Assembly: GCA_949292215.1 (NCBI GenBank)
Contig: CASEYW010000119.1
Coordinates: 1 to 34,427 of the forward strand
Reading direction: 5' to 3'
Source of the DNA: an uncultured bacterium
Lineage (GTDB): Bacteria > Verrucomicrobiota > Lentisphaeria > Victivallales > UBA1829
Length of the DNA stretch: 34,427 bases
Under the pieces are notes generated by a model. The model saw only the letters and a list, made by a program, of their open reading frames with translations. It ran no database searches and was not told the origin of the DNA. Each line of letters opens with the position of its first letter. Position 1 is the first letter of the stretch. Positions 8,286-14,837 of this stretch are shown here, piece after piece. The translations under genes and the position numbers were made by a program.

Positions 8286-9275
8286 TTATTTGTTTTGTCC
8301 GGAACAAACCGAACAGCTTTCTCGAATCACAAGATGCGGCGGAATGACCGTTCTGCATCGCGTTTTCCGTTGTTCTTTCAGGTGCTGAAAGACAAGGTCT
8401 GTCAAAATCCGGGCAATCTGAGCGGGAGTTTCATACTCGATTGTTGTCAGAGCCGGCACCACATATCGGGCGACCGCAAGATCGTCCTGACCAATGATGC
8501 TTATGTCATCCGGCACGCGGTATCCAAGTTCAAAAAGACGACGAATCGCCCCGATGGCCACCATGTCATTATGCACCAGAAATGCGGAAGGCGGAGAACC
8601 GTTCCGTTCCAGAAACAGATCCACGAGTGCAAAACCATCAGCAAATCCCAGCGTTTTCGCAGGTCGTTCCGAACTCAGCTTCACTGTCATTCCGAACTCC
8701 GCGGCAATCTCCGGCAGAAGAATTGCACGCCGTTCCGAAGAGTTTCCGAGCCATCCGACACTCCGATGTCCGAGCCCATGAAGATAATCCATGGCAAGAC
8801 GGAGCGCTTCTCTGTAACCGAGTTCCACGGAATCAAACCGCGGATCCGGATAAAAAAAACTGACGACAGGAACTTCCAGCGGCTCCGGCAGCCAGCGTGG
8901 CTCTCCGGTAATGATCGCCTCCACATTACTGGTCAGGAGCAGTCGCGAGGAACTCTCCTGTTCCTCCTCCGTTTCAAAAAATGCAAAAATCGGACGATAT
9001 CCTCGCACTATAATTTCCCGGTGAAGCTCACTGATGAGAGCCGCATGGTATCCGTTTTTCGATGACGGCAAGGCCACTCCGATCGTCCCGGAACGTCTTC
9101 TCCTCAGATCCGCTGCGGCCCGGTTCGGATGATACCCCGCTTCTCTGGCCGCCTCCCGAATCCGGTCCGCGATTTCCGGCCGAACCCGTTTTGCATCCCG
9201 ATTGTTCAGCACCAGAGACACCGTCGACTGGGACAAATTCAACCGCTTCGCCAGTTCCGTCATCGTAATCGGCAT
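8286..9275 (-). CDS. LacI-family transcriptional regulator
   Basis: A 329-residue LacI/GalR-type regulator. The N-terminal helix-turn-helix reads ITMTELAKRLNLSQSTVSLV (3-22), followed by the hinge region AGYHPNRAAADLRRRRSGTIG. The periplasmic-binding-protein-like core carries the family landmarks HNDMVAIGAIRRL and DDISIIGQDDL. An AGGAGGAGGT ribosome site at normal spacing supports the ATG at 9275. It is the first gene of the operon with the pseudopilin and hydrolase. The palindrome overlapping its promoter start site strongly suggests that it represses its own operon, with a sugar released by the hydrolase as the likely inducer (inferred). Confidence 0.93.
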   Translation of the reverse strand: MPITMTELAKRLNLSQSTVSLVLNNRDAKRVRPEIADRIREAAREAGYHPNRAAADLRRRRSGTIGVALPSSKNGYHAALISELHREIIVRGYRPIFAFFETEEEQESSSRLLLTSNVEAIITGEPRWLPEPLEVPVVSFFYPDPRFDSVELGYREALRLAMDYLHGLGHRSVGWLGNSSERRAILLPEIAAEFGMTVKLSSERPAKTLGFADGFALVDLFLERNGSPPSAFLVHNDMVAIGAIRRLFELGYRVPDDISIIGQDDLAVARYVVPALTTIEYETPAQIARILTDLVFQHLKEQRKTRCRTVIPPHLVIRESCSVCSGQNK

Positions 9276-9294
9276 GTTGATACCTCCTCCTTTT

Positions 9295-9310
9295 AGTCAT
9301 ACGTATGACT
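9295..9310. promoter_or_regulatory. Perfect 16-bp palindromic operator for the LacI-type regulator
   Basis: AGTCATACGTATGACT is an exact palindrome centred on CpG, as in typical LacI/GalR operators where the hinge helices insert at a central CG. It lies six bases downstream of the -10 box on the minus strand, so it covers the expected transcription start and leader, about 20 bases upstream of the LacI ATG. Confidence 0.85.
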
Positions 9311-9316
9311 TTATTC

Positions 9317-9345
9317 ATTATAATCCATTCTGCAAATTTTGTCAA
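9317..9345 (-). promoter_or_regulatory. Perfect-consensus sigma70 promoter of the LacI-pseudopilin-hydrolase operon
   Basis: On the minus strand TTGACA (9345-9340) is separated by exactly 17 bases from TATAAT (9322-9317). Both hexamers match consensus fully. The operator palindrome begins immediately downstream, which is the layout of a strong promoter held by a repressor. Confidence 0.88.
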
Positions 9346-9582
9346 GAGTCGATTTCAGAAAAAACAGATTAATTTGCAAATTATCGGTTGGAGAAAAAAA
9401 GATCCTGTCCGTTAAAAGAGTTGAACGAACACACACGGCAGGAAAAGAGGTGCGTAAAAGAGAAGACAGGAAGAAAAAAAGGATCTCGATTTCAAAACTT
9501 GAAAAATCGGAATCCGGAAGTATTTTAAGATTCTTAACAACAAAACTGTCTTAACATTTCAATCCAAAGAGAGGGCATTACC
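9346..9582. other. Intergenic region upstream of the surface-repeat genes
   Basis: This lies between the module A promoter and the first repeat-protein gene. It is A-rich, with a purine-rich stretch around 9430-9480. The only candidate promoter for the downstream gene is TTGAAA (9499-9504), a 16-base spacer and TATTTT (9521-9526). A GAGAGGG ribosome site (9568-9574) precedes the ATG at 9583. The in-frame codons at 9339-9554 read as a Lys/Arg-rich string without a ribosome site and are not taken as a gene. Confidence 0.5.
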
Positions 9583-10299
9583 ATGAAAAAATTAACAATG
9601 GCTTTCCTTGCGGCTGTACTTGCGGTCACCTGCGGAGTCTCCTTTGCGGCGGAACAGAAGCAGGACGACGCAGCCAATCCCGCGAAACGCTCGGTTTTCC
9701 AGATCGGGTTCTTTCCCGGCGTTCCCGGTTCCACGAAATACTACAATGTCTACGGTTTCAAAATCGGTGCACCGATGGTGGACGGCTTCAACTGGGTATA
9801 TGGAGTGGAAGCAGCGGTTCTGTACAGCGGAACCTTCCATATCAAAGGATGCCAGGCAACACTTGCGGGTCCGACCATTGCCATCCGCGTGGAGGGAGTC
9901 CAGGCAGCAACAGGACCGGCATTTCTGAAACAGCTTGTCGGCTTCCAGGCATCGCCGTCTCCGGTGATTCTGGAATATGGATACGGATGCCAGGCGGGAG
10001 CGGCTTCCATTGCAAACCGTTTCAAAGGATTCCAGACAGGCGCAGTTACGGTGGCATATAATCAGCTGGACGGTTTCCAGTTCGGAGTGGTGAATGTTGT
10101 CGATGAAGTCTTCAGAGGATGTCAGGTCGGCGGTGTCAATGTGGTTTCGGGATCATTCAAGGGATGCCAGGTTGGAGTCGTCAACATTGCAACGCAGGGC
10201 GGTTTCCAGGTCGGCGGCATCAACATCATGCCCGATGCGCTCATTCCAGTCCTTCCGTTCTTCAATTACGCTCCGGCACCGAAAAAAGATGCCAAATAA
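9583..10299 (+). CDS. Secreted GxQxG-repeat protein (surface-repeat, LA_2272/VC2662-like)
   Basis: A 238-residue exported protein. The signal peptide MKKLTMAFLAAVLAVTCG ends near SFA/AEQ (22/23). After the leader comes FQIGFFPGVPG and a YNVYGFKIGAP segment. Residues about 88-216 then hold some nine degenerate repeats of 13-17 residues with the pattern G-[FCV]-Q-x-G, for example GFQFGVVNVVDEVFRGCQVG. Such repeats predict a regular beta fold, perhaps a solenoid or membrane-associated barrel. The family resemblance (LA_2272 or VC2662 type surface-repeat proteins) is from memory and not certain; no function is established. It is followed 24 bases later by a shorter paralogue, so the two form a transcription unit. 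Confidence 0.72.
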   Translation: MKKLTMAFLAAVLAVTCGVSFAAEQKQDDAANPAKRSVFQIGFFPGVPGSTKYYNVYGFKIGAPMVDGFNWVYGVEAAVLYSGTFHIKGCQATLAGPTIAIRVEGVQAATGPAFLKQLVGFQASPSPVILEYGYGCQAGAASIANRFKGFQTGAVTVAYNQLDGFQFGVVNVVDEVFRGCQVGGVNVVSGSFKGCQVGVVNIATQGGFQVGGINIMPDALIPVLPFFNYAPAPKKDAK

Positions 10300-10323
10300 A
10301 CCATCGCATACAGGAGAATCCCA

Positions 10324-10800
10324 ATGAAATTTTTTCTTTCCCTTCTGACAGCATTCGCTCTGCTGACCGTTGCCCATGCACAGGGCACCGCACAGAAAGC
10401 TCAGGAACAGCCCAAAGCGGATCATTCCAGCGATTATGAATTTTTCTCGCTTGCTTTCTTCCCGGGTGTTTCCACCTCTCCGGACCACGTAAATGTGTAT
10501 GGTGTCAGACTGGGCGCACCTGTCTCCTTCGGCGATCATTCCTTCGTCGCGGGCACCGAACTGGCAGTGCTTGCAGGAATGACGTCCGAAATCTACGGGC
10601 TTCAGGCCGCCGGTCTCTTTGTCACTGCAAACAAGGTGGAAGGCATTCAGTTCTCCATTGTCAACGATGCAAAAAAGGTCTACGGACTTCAGCTCGGACT
10701 CATCAATCTTTCCGAGGATGCGGCATTTCAAATCGGACTGGTCAACTACATAAAAAACAGCAAGGTTCCGTTCCTGCCGATCCTCAACGTCTGCTTCTGA
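10324..10800 (+). CDS. Shorter paralogous secreted GxQxG-repeat protein
   Basis: A 158-residue exported protein with signal peptide MKFFLSLLTAFALLTVAHAQ (cleavage near AHA/QG). It shares the architecture of its upstream neighbour: FFSLAFFPGVS, then VNVYGVRLGAP, then repeats (YGLQAAGLF, EGIQFSIVN, YGLQLGLIN, FQIGLVN) and a closing VPFLPILN like the VLPFFN end of the other protein. It carries about four repeats instead of nine. AGGAG lies at normal spacing before the ATG. Tandem duplication followed by gain or loss of repeat units is the simplest history. Confidence 0.75.
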   Translation: MKFFLSLLTAFALLTVAHAQGTAQKAQEQPKADHSSDYEFFSLAFFPGVSTSPDHVNVYGVRLGAPVSFGDHSFVAGTELAVLAGMTSEIYGLQAAGLFVTANKVEGIQFSIVNDAKKVYGLQLGLINLSEDAAFQIGLVNYIKNSKVPFLPILNVCF

Positions 10801-10822
10801 AACAATCCATCCTTTCTTTTTG

Positions 10823-10853
10823 CGGACGGCTGTGAAAAGCCGTCCGTATTTCG
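10823..10853 (+). terminator. Hairpin terminator after the repeat-protein pair
   Basis: A perfect 9-bp stem, CGGACGGCT (10823-10831) with AGCCGTCCG (10838-10846), has a GTGAAA loop and is followed by tatttcgatt. The T-tract is weak. It separates this unit from the convergent folK. Confidence 0.65.
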
Positions 10854-10865
10854 ATTGATCGGGAA

Positions 10866-11363
10866 TTACTTGTTCTGGTTTTCGGGCGGAAACAAATGTT
10901 TTCTTTCCGCAGCAAGTGCGGCAAAACTTTTTCCGAGACCAGGGACGGTCAACTCCGGCGCAATTTCCGCAGATGGCAGGACGACAAAATCACGGTTTGC
11001 GATCTCCGGATGCGGAATGGTGAGCCGCTCTGTACATAACACCAGATCCCCCATCACGAGAATGTCGATGTCCAGCGGACGGGAGACCCAGTGCGGATGA
11101 TCCGCCGGTCGTCCTGCCTGTACCTCAAGACGCTGAATCAGATTCAGCAGTTCTTCCGGAGAACCGTTCCAGATTCCGAGGACAGAGCGGTTCCGGAATT
11201 CCGGCGCTCCTGGTTCACATCCCATTGCAGGACTCCGGTAAATTTGCGAAAATGCGGAAGAATGGAAACCGTTTTTTTCAAGAGCCTGAAGTGCAGAATC
11301 AAATGCGGCCTCCACATTGCCGAGATTTCCGCCGAACGAAAGCAATACCGGATTGGCTGTCAT
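10866..11363 (-). CDS. folK: 2-amino-4-hydroxy-6-hydroxymethyldihydropteridine diphosphokinase
   Basis: FolK transfers pyrophosphate from ATP to 6-hydroxymethyl-7,8-dihydropterin in folate synthesis. The 165-residue protein begins with the family pattern LLSFGGNLGN and has YRSPAMG and the ATP/Mg signature SRPLDIDIL, then IPHPEIANRDFVVLP. The start at 11363 (MTANPVLL) is chosen over the upstream in-frame ATG at 11450 because GGAG lies 8 bases before it and FolK proteins begin just ahead of the SxGxNLG motif. It is a single gene, with no other folate gene beside it. Confidence 0.93.
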   Translation of the reverse strand: MTANPVLLSFGGNLGNVEAAFDSALQALEKNGFHSSAFSQIYRSPAMGCEPGAPEFRNRSVLGIWNGSPEELLNLIQRLEVQAGRPADHPHWVSRPLDIDILVMGDLVLCTERLTIPHPEIANRDFVVLPSAEIAPELTVPGLGKSFAALAAERKHLFPPENQNK

Positions 11364-11445
11364 CGTTTTTCTCCATAAACAGAAAAAGAAGTATCCGGAA
11401 AATGCGGGCCCTGGATATCCGGGCTTCGATTTCCGTGGTTTCTGG

Positions 11446-11473
11446 ATCATACATCGGATTCAGCGTTAATCAA
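11446..11473 (-). promoter_or_regulatory. Candidate sigma70 promoter for folK
   Basis: On the minus strand TTGATT (11473-11468), a 16-base spacer and TATGAT (11451-11446) precede folK by about 80 bases. The leader would contain the palindrome GGATATCC (11413-11420) inside a GCCC/GGGC pair, of unknown meaning. Confidence 0.55.
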
Positions 11474-11617
11474 GCCGCGAAAGAGAAAAAATTGCATATT
11501 TCCGGTTTTGCAATCGTGAAAAACCGGATGCAATTCCGGAAAATTAGCCTGTTTTTCGGAAAATTTTCAGAGAGAACATTATGGAACAAAGAAAATACCT
11601 GAAATCTCCGCCGCTGG

Positions 11618-11633
11618 AGTGAAATATTTCACA
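11618..11633. promoter_or_regulatory. CRP/FNR-type palindrome upstream of pckG
   Basis: GTGAAATATTTCAC (11619-11632) is a perfect 14-bp palindrome that fits the CRP-family core GTGA-N6-TCAC. Its centre lies about 80 bases upstream of the predicted pckG transcription start, a position used by class I activators. No CRP-family gene is in the window. Confidence 0.5.
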
Positions 11634-11670
11634 AAGAAGGGGAAAAGGGTTCTTTCCAATGCGAAAAAAC

Positions 11671-11699
11671 TTGAAAAAAAGTCATTTTGGCTGTATAGT
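11671..11699 (+). promoter_or_regulatory. Sigma70 promoter of pckG
   Basis: TTGAAA (11671-11676), a 17-base spacer and TATAGT (11694-11699) predict a leader of about 35 bases, ending in a CGGAGG ribosome site before the ATG at 11740. Confidence 0.75.
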
Positions 11700-11739
11700 A
11701 CGTATTTAAGGTTCAAACAACTCTAACCGGAGGTTACGA

Positions 11740-13578
11740 ATGAAAGAAATCAATGCCGCCCCGAACCACGCGAAACTCGTGGCCTGGGTCAAAGAATGGG
11801 CCGCTCTCTGCGAGCCTGATGCCATCTACTGGTGCAACGGAACAAACACGGAATATTATGGTCTCTGCGAGGAAATGGTTCAGTCCGGCCTTGCGATCAG
11901 ACTCAACAGCAAACTCCGTCCGGACTGCGTGCTTTTCCGCAGTGATCCGTCAGACGTTGCCCGTGTCGAAGCCCGTACATTCATCGCTTCCGAAAAAGAA
12001 GAAGATGCCGGCCCGACCAATCACTGGATTGATCCCAAGAAACTGAAAGCGGAAATGACCGCTCTGTACAAAGGGTGCATGCACGGCAGAACCATGTATG
12101 TCATTCCCTTCTCGATGGGTCCTGTCGGCTCCAATATCGCCAAGATCGGCGTGGAGATTACCGACTCCGCCTACGTTGTGATCAACATGCACGTCATGAC
12201 GCGCGTCGGCGACGCTGTGCTTGACGTTCTCGGTACGGATGGCGAATTCGTTCCCTGCGTTCACTCTGTCGGCAAGCCGCTGGAAAATGGTGCCAAGGAC
12301 AACGGTGTCTGGCCGTGCGCTCCGATGGAAAAGAAATACATCGCCCAGTTCCCCGAAACCAAAGAGATCTGGTCGTTCGGTTCCGGTTACGGCGGAAACG
12401 CAATCCTCGGCAAGAAGTGTCTGGCACTCCGCATTGCCTCTGTCCAGGCTCGCGAAGAGGGCTGGATGGCTGAGCACATGCTGATCCTCAAGCTCACAAA
12501 TCCGGAAGGCAAAGTCAAATACGTCACAGGAGCTTTCCCGTCAGCTTGCGGAAAGACCAATCTCGCGATGCTCATTCCGACCATCCCCGGCTGGAAGGTC
12601 GAAACAATCGGCGACGATATCGCCTGGATGAAATTCGGCAAGGACGGCAAACTCTACGCAATCAATCCGGAAAACGGCTTCTTCGGCGTTGCTCCGGGAA
12701 CCTCGATGCACTCGAACAAGAATGCGATGCTCTCCTGCAGAAAAGAGACCATCTTCACGAACTGCGCGCTCCGTCCCAACGGCGACATCTGGTGGGAAGG
12801 CATCGATATTCCGCTGGAACCCGGCGAAAAACTCATCGACTGGAAGGGCAATGTCTGGGAAATGGGTCAGACCGATGCCGATGGCAAACCGGTCAAGGCG
12901 GCTCATCCGAATGCCCGCTTCTCCGCCCGCGCCAAGAACTGCCCGGCGATCGCCTCCAACTGGGAAGATCCTGCCGGTGTGCCGATTGACGCGTTCCTCT
13001 TCGGCGGACGCCGTCCCTCCACGCTTCCGCTGGTCTACCAGGCGCTCTCCTGGGAGCATGGTGTCATGATCGGTTCCTCCGTCGGTTCCGAAGTCACAGC
13101 AGCTGCTCTCGACGTCAAAGCCGGAACGGTCCGCCGCGACCCGTTCGCCATGCTTCCGTTCTGCGGCTACAACATGGGCGACTACTTCCAGCACTGGCTG
13201 GATATCGGCAAACATCCCGGAGCTCAGCTTCCGAAGATCTTCTGCGTCAACTGGTTCCGTAAGACCGCCGACGGCAAGTGGCTTTGGCCTGGATTCGGCG
13301 ACAACAGCCGCGTCCTCAAATGGATCTTCGAGCGTTGCGACGGCGAAGGCAAAGCGGTGGAAACACCGATCGGATATATGCCGACTCTGGATGCCATCGA
13401 CCGTACCGGCATCGAAAACGAAGTCACAGAAGCCGATATGAAAGAGCTTCTCTACTTCGACAAGGAAGGCTGGAAGAAAGAACTTGAGATGATCAAAGAG
13501 CACTACAAGAAGTTCGACAGACTTCCCGCAGAGCTCGCGGAACAGCTCAAGGCCCTCGAAGCCCGTCTTGACAAGTAA
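11740..13578 (+). CDS. pckG: Phosphoenolpyruvate carboxykinase (GTP)
   Basis: This enzyme interconverts oxaloacetate + GTP and PEP + CO2 + GDP. The 612-residue length fits the GTP family. The P-loop with the hyper-reactive cysteine reads FPSACGKTN (266-274, Cys270). Other family features are [46 protein letters not shown] and NWFRK. In fermenters it often runs toward oxaloacetate, conserving energy as GTP. The oxaloacetate decarboxylase genes lie just downstream, past a terminator and birA, so the two enzymes probably act on the same oxaloacetate pool. Its own promoter and an upstream CRP-like palindrome suggest catabolite-type control. Confidence 0.97.
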   Translation: MKEINAAPNHAKLVAWVKEWAALCEPDAIYWCNGTNTEYYGLCEEMVQSGLAIRLNSKLRPDCVLFRSDPSDVARVEARTFIASEKEEDAGPTNHWIDPKKLKAEMTALYKGCMHGRTMYVIPFSMGPVGSNIAKIGVEITDSAYVVINMHVMTRVGDAVLDVLGTDGEFVPCVHSVGKPLENGAKDNGVWPCAPMEKKYIAQFPETKEIWSFGSGYGGNAILGKKCLALRIASVQAREEGWMAEHMLILKLTNPEGKVKYVTGAFPSACGKTNLAMLIPTIPGWKVETIGDDIAWMKFGKDGKLYAINPENGFFGVAPGTSMHSNKNAMLSCRKETIFTNCALRPNGDIWWEGIDIPLEPGEKLIDWKGNVWEMGQTDADGKPVKAAHPNARFSARAKNCPAIASNWEDPAGVPIDAFLFGGRRPSTLPLVYQALSWEHGVMIGSSVGSEVTAAALDVKAGTVRRDPFAMLPFCGYNMGDYFQHWLDIGKHPGAQLPKIFCVNWFRKTADGKWLWPGFGDNSRVLKWIFERCDGEGKAVETPIGYMPTLDAIDRTGIENEVTEADMKELLYFDKEGWKKELEMIKEHYKKFDRLPAELAEQLKALEARLDK

Positions 13579-13593
13579 TTCCGCATTGCGGCA

Positions 13594-13635
13594 AAAACGG
13601 GACTGCCGGTAAAAAACCGGCATCCCGTTTTTTTT
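13594..13635 (+). terminator. Strong Rho-independent terminator after pckG
   Basis: An A-run leads into ACGGGA and TGCCGG, the loop TAAAAAA, then CCGGCA and TCCCGT, with a single bulged C at 13603. An eight-T run (13628-13635) follows. Confidence 0.92.
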
Positions 13636-13679
13636 CACTCTGAACTCCAAGTCCCGGCGGTATCCTGAAACAGAGACTC

Positions 13680-13707
13680 TTCAGAAACCGGTTCCGGTTT
13701 ACATTAT
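13680..13707 (+). promoter_or_regulatory. Candidate birA promoter with inverted repeat in the spacer
   Basis: TTCAGA (13680-13685) and CATTAT (13702-13707) are 16 bases apart and are only moderate matches to consensus. The spacer is almost entirely an inverted repeat, AAACCGG-TT-CCGGTTT (13685-13700), which would suit a repressor or MerR-like factor. The binding protein is unknown. Confidence 0.35.
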
Positions 13708-13733
13708 CAACCCGATTCCGAACAGAAACAAAG

Positions 13734-14483
13734 ATGCAGCGGGAAACAAACATTCTGAATCTGGAAAGCGTCGATTCGACGAATACTTACGCAGCGGATC
13801 ATTTTGATTCGCTGGGCGACGGCGTTCTGGTCGTCGCCGAAACGCAGACATCCGGTCACGGCAGACTCGGCCGGAAATGGCATTCCCCCCGCGGAAATAT
13901 TTACGCCTCTTTTGTCATGAAGGAACTGTTCGGGGAACCGTTTCATGCGACGATGGTCTCCTCACTTGCAGTTCTTTCCGTCCTGAACGATCTGGTCCCG
14001 GGTCACGGCGCCTATATCAAATGGCCGAACGATATTTTCATCGGCGACCGGAAACTGAGCGGAGTCCTCTGTGAAGGCGTCCTTCGCGCAGGAACTCTTG
14101 CCGGAATTATCTGCGGAATCGGAGTCAATGTCAATCTTCCCGAAGAGGAGCTGAACCGGATCGGACAACCCGCAACCTCCCTGCTCGCTCAGACAAAATG
14201 CAAAATTAATTTAAAAATCTTTGCAGAAAAACTAGCCGTTTACCTGAATTGGTATTATATTATCGGGATTAACGACCGGGAACGTCTGTTCAGCTTATGG
14301 AAACGGGAGAACCGGATCATAGGCCGGCACGTCATGCTGCAGCCGCCGAACGGAGCCGTATACGAAGCTCTTGTAAGAGATATCTCGGAAGACGGCAAAC
14401 TGCAGATCGAAGAGGCAAATGGAACTTTGCACGAATTTGCCTGCGGCGATGTCAAACTTCTTCCCGGGCAGACCGGTGCGTAA
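13734..14483 (+). CDS. birA: Biotin--protein ligase, monofunctional (class I)
   Basis: BirA activates biotin to biotinyl-AMP and transfers it to a lysine of carrier proteins. The 249-residue protein opens directly with the catalytic domain (ESVDSTNTYA). It has the adenylate-binding loop SGHGRLGRKW in place of the common GRGRRGR, then KWPNDIFIGDRKLSG and CGIGVNVNLP, and a small C-terminal SH3-like domain. The N-terminal helix-turn-helix of E. coli BirA is absent, so it does not regulate biotin genes itself. It stands directly before oadG-oadA-oadB, whose OadA carries a biotinyl domain, so its local substrate is evident. The ribosome site is weak. Confidence 0.94.
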   Translation: MQRETNILNLESVDSTNTYAADHFDSLGDGVLVVAETQTSGHGRLGRKWHSPRGNIYASFVMKELFGEPFHATMVSSLAVLSVLNDLVPGHGAYIKWPNDIFIGDRKLSGVLCEGVLRAGTLAGIICGIGVNVNLPEEELNRIGQPATSLLAQTKCKINLKIFAEKLAVYLNWYYIIGINDRERLFSLWKRENRIIGRHVMLQPPNGAVYEALVRDISEDGKLQIEEANGTLHEFACGDVKLLPGQTGA

Positions 14484-14522
14484 CGTCAGATCTTCACGGC
14501 ACATCGCCGCGGGCGTCTGACG
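14484..14522 (+). other. Stem-loop between birA and oadG
   Basis: Starting right after the birA stop, CGTCAGA (14484-14490) pairs with TCTGACG (14516-14522) and encloses a smaller CGGC/GCCG hairpin. No T-run follows, so it is not a standard terminator. It may stabilise or mark a processing end of the oad transcript (inferred). An A/C-rich unstructured leader with AAAGGAAA then precedes oadG. Confidence 0.4.
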
Positions 14523-14570
14523 GAATACACCCAAAAAAACAAACAACAAAACAACCAAAGGAAACAAGTT

Positions 14571-14804
14571 ATGATCTTGGATGGAATTAAACTGATGGTG
14601 CTCGGCATGGGTACCGTGCTGGTGTTCCTGGTCGTGATGATTTTCTTCATGAATCTCCTCGCGAAAGCCCTGGCACCCTTTGCCGGCGTTCTTGAAAAGG
14701 CGGCGCCCGCCCCGAAAAAGAAAGCCGCGGCAAAATCCGGAGACGATTCTCTGAAAGCGGCAGCTGCGGCTGCCGCGCTCCAGGCGTATCAATCAGGCAA
14801 ATAA
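14571..14804 (+). CDS. oadG: Oxaloacetate decarboxylase, gamma subunit
   Basis: OadG anchors the biotinylated alpha subunit to the membrane beta subunit of the sodium-pumping decarboxylase. The 77-residue protein has one N-terminal membrane helix (about 6-30: LMVLGMGTVLVFLVVMIFFM). A polar Ala/Lys/Pro-rich tail follows (KAAPAPKKKAAAKSG, then an Ala run). This matches the size and shape of the OadG family, although sequence conservation in it is low. Position immediately before oadA supports the call. The family's C-terminal zinc-binding His/Cys cluster is not evident. Confidence 0.85.
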   Translation: MILDGIKLMVLGMGTVLVFLVVMIFFMNLLAKALAPFAGVLEKAAPAPKKKAAAKSGDDSLKAAAAAAALQAYQSGK

Positions 14805-14837
14805 ATCACGAAATACAATATTTGAAAGGACGACAGA

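Noticed and set aside
9339..9554. 71-codon Lys/Arg-rich frame upstream of the repeat-protein genes
   Set aside because: No ribosome site, starts in the module A promoter region, and composition reflects the A-rich intergenic sequence.
11364..11450. Longer FolK from ATG 11450
   Set aside because: The extra 29 residues are not FolK-like and the start would lie at or upstream of the predicted transcription start; GGAG before ATG 11363 decides.
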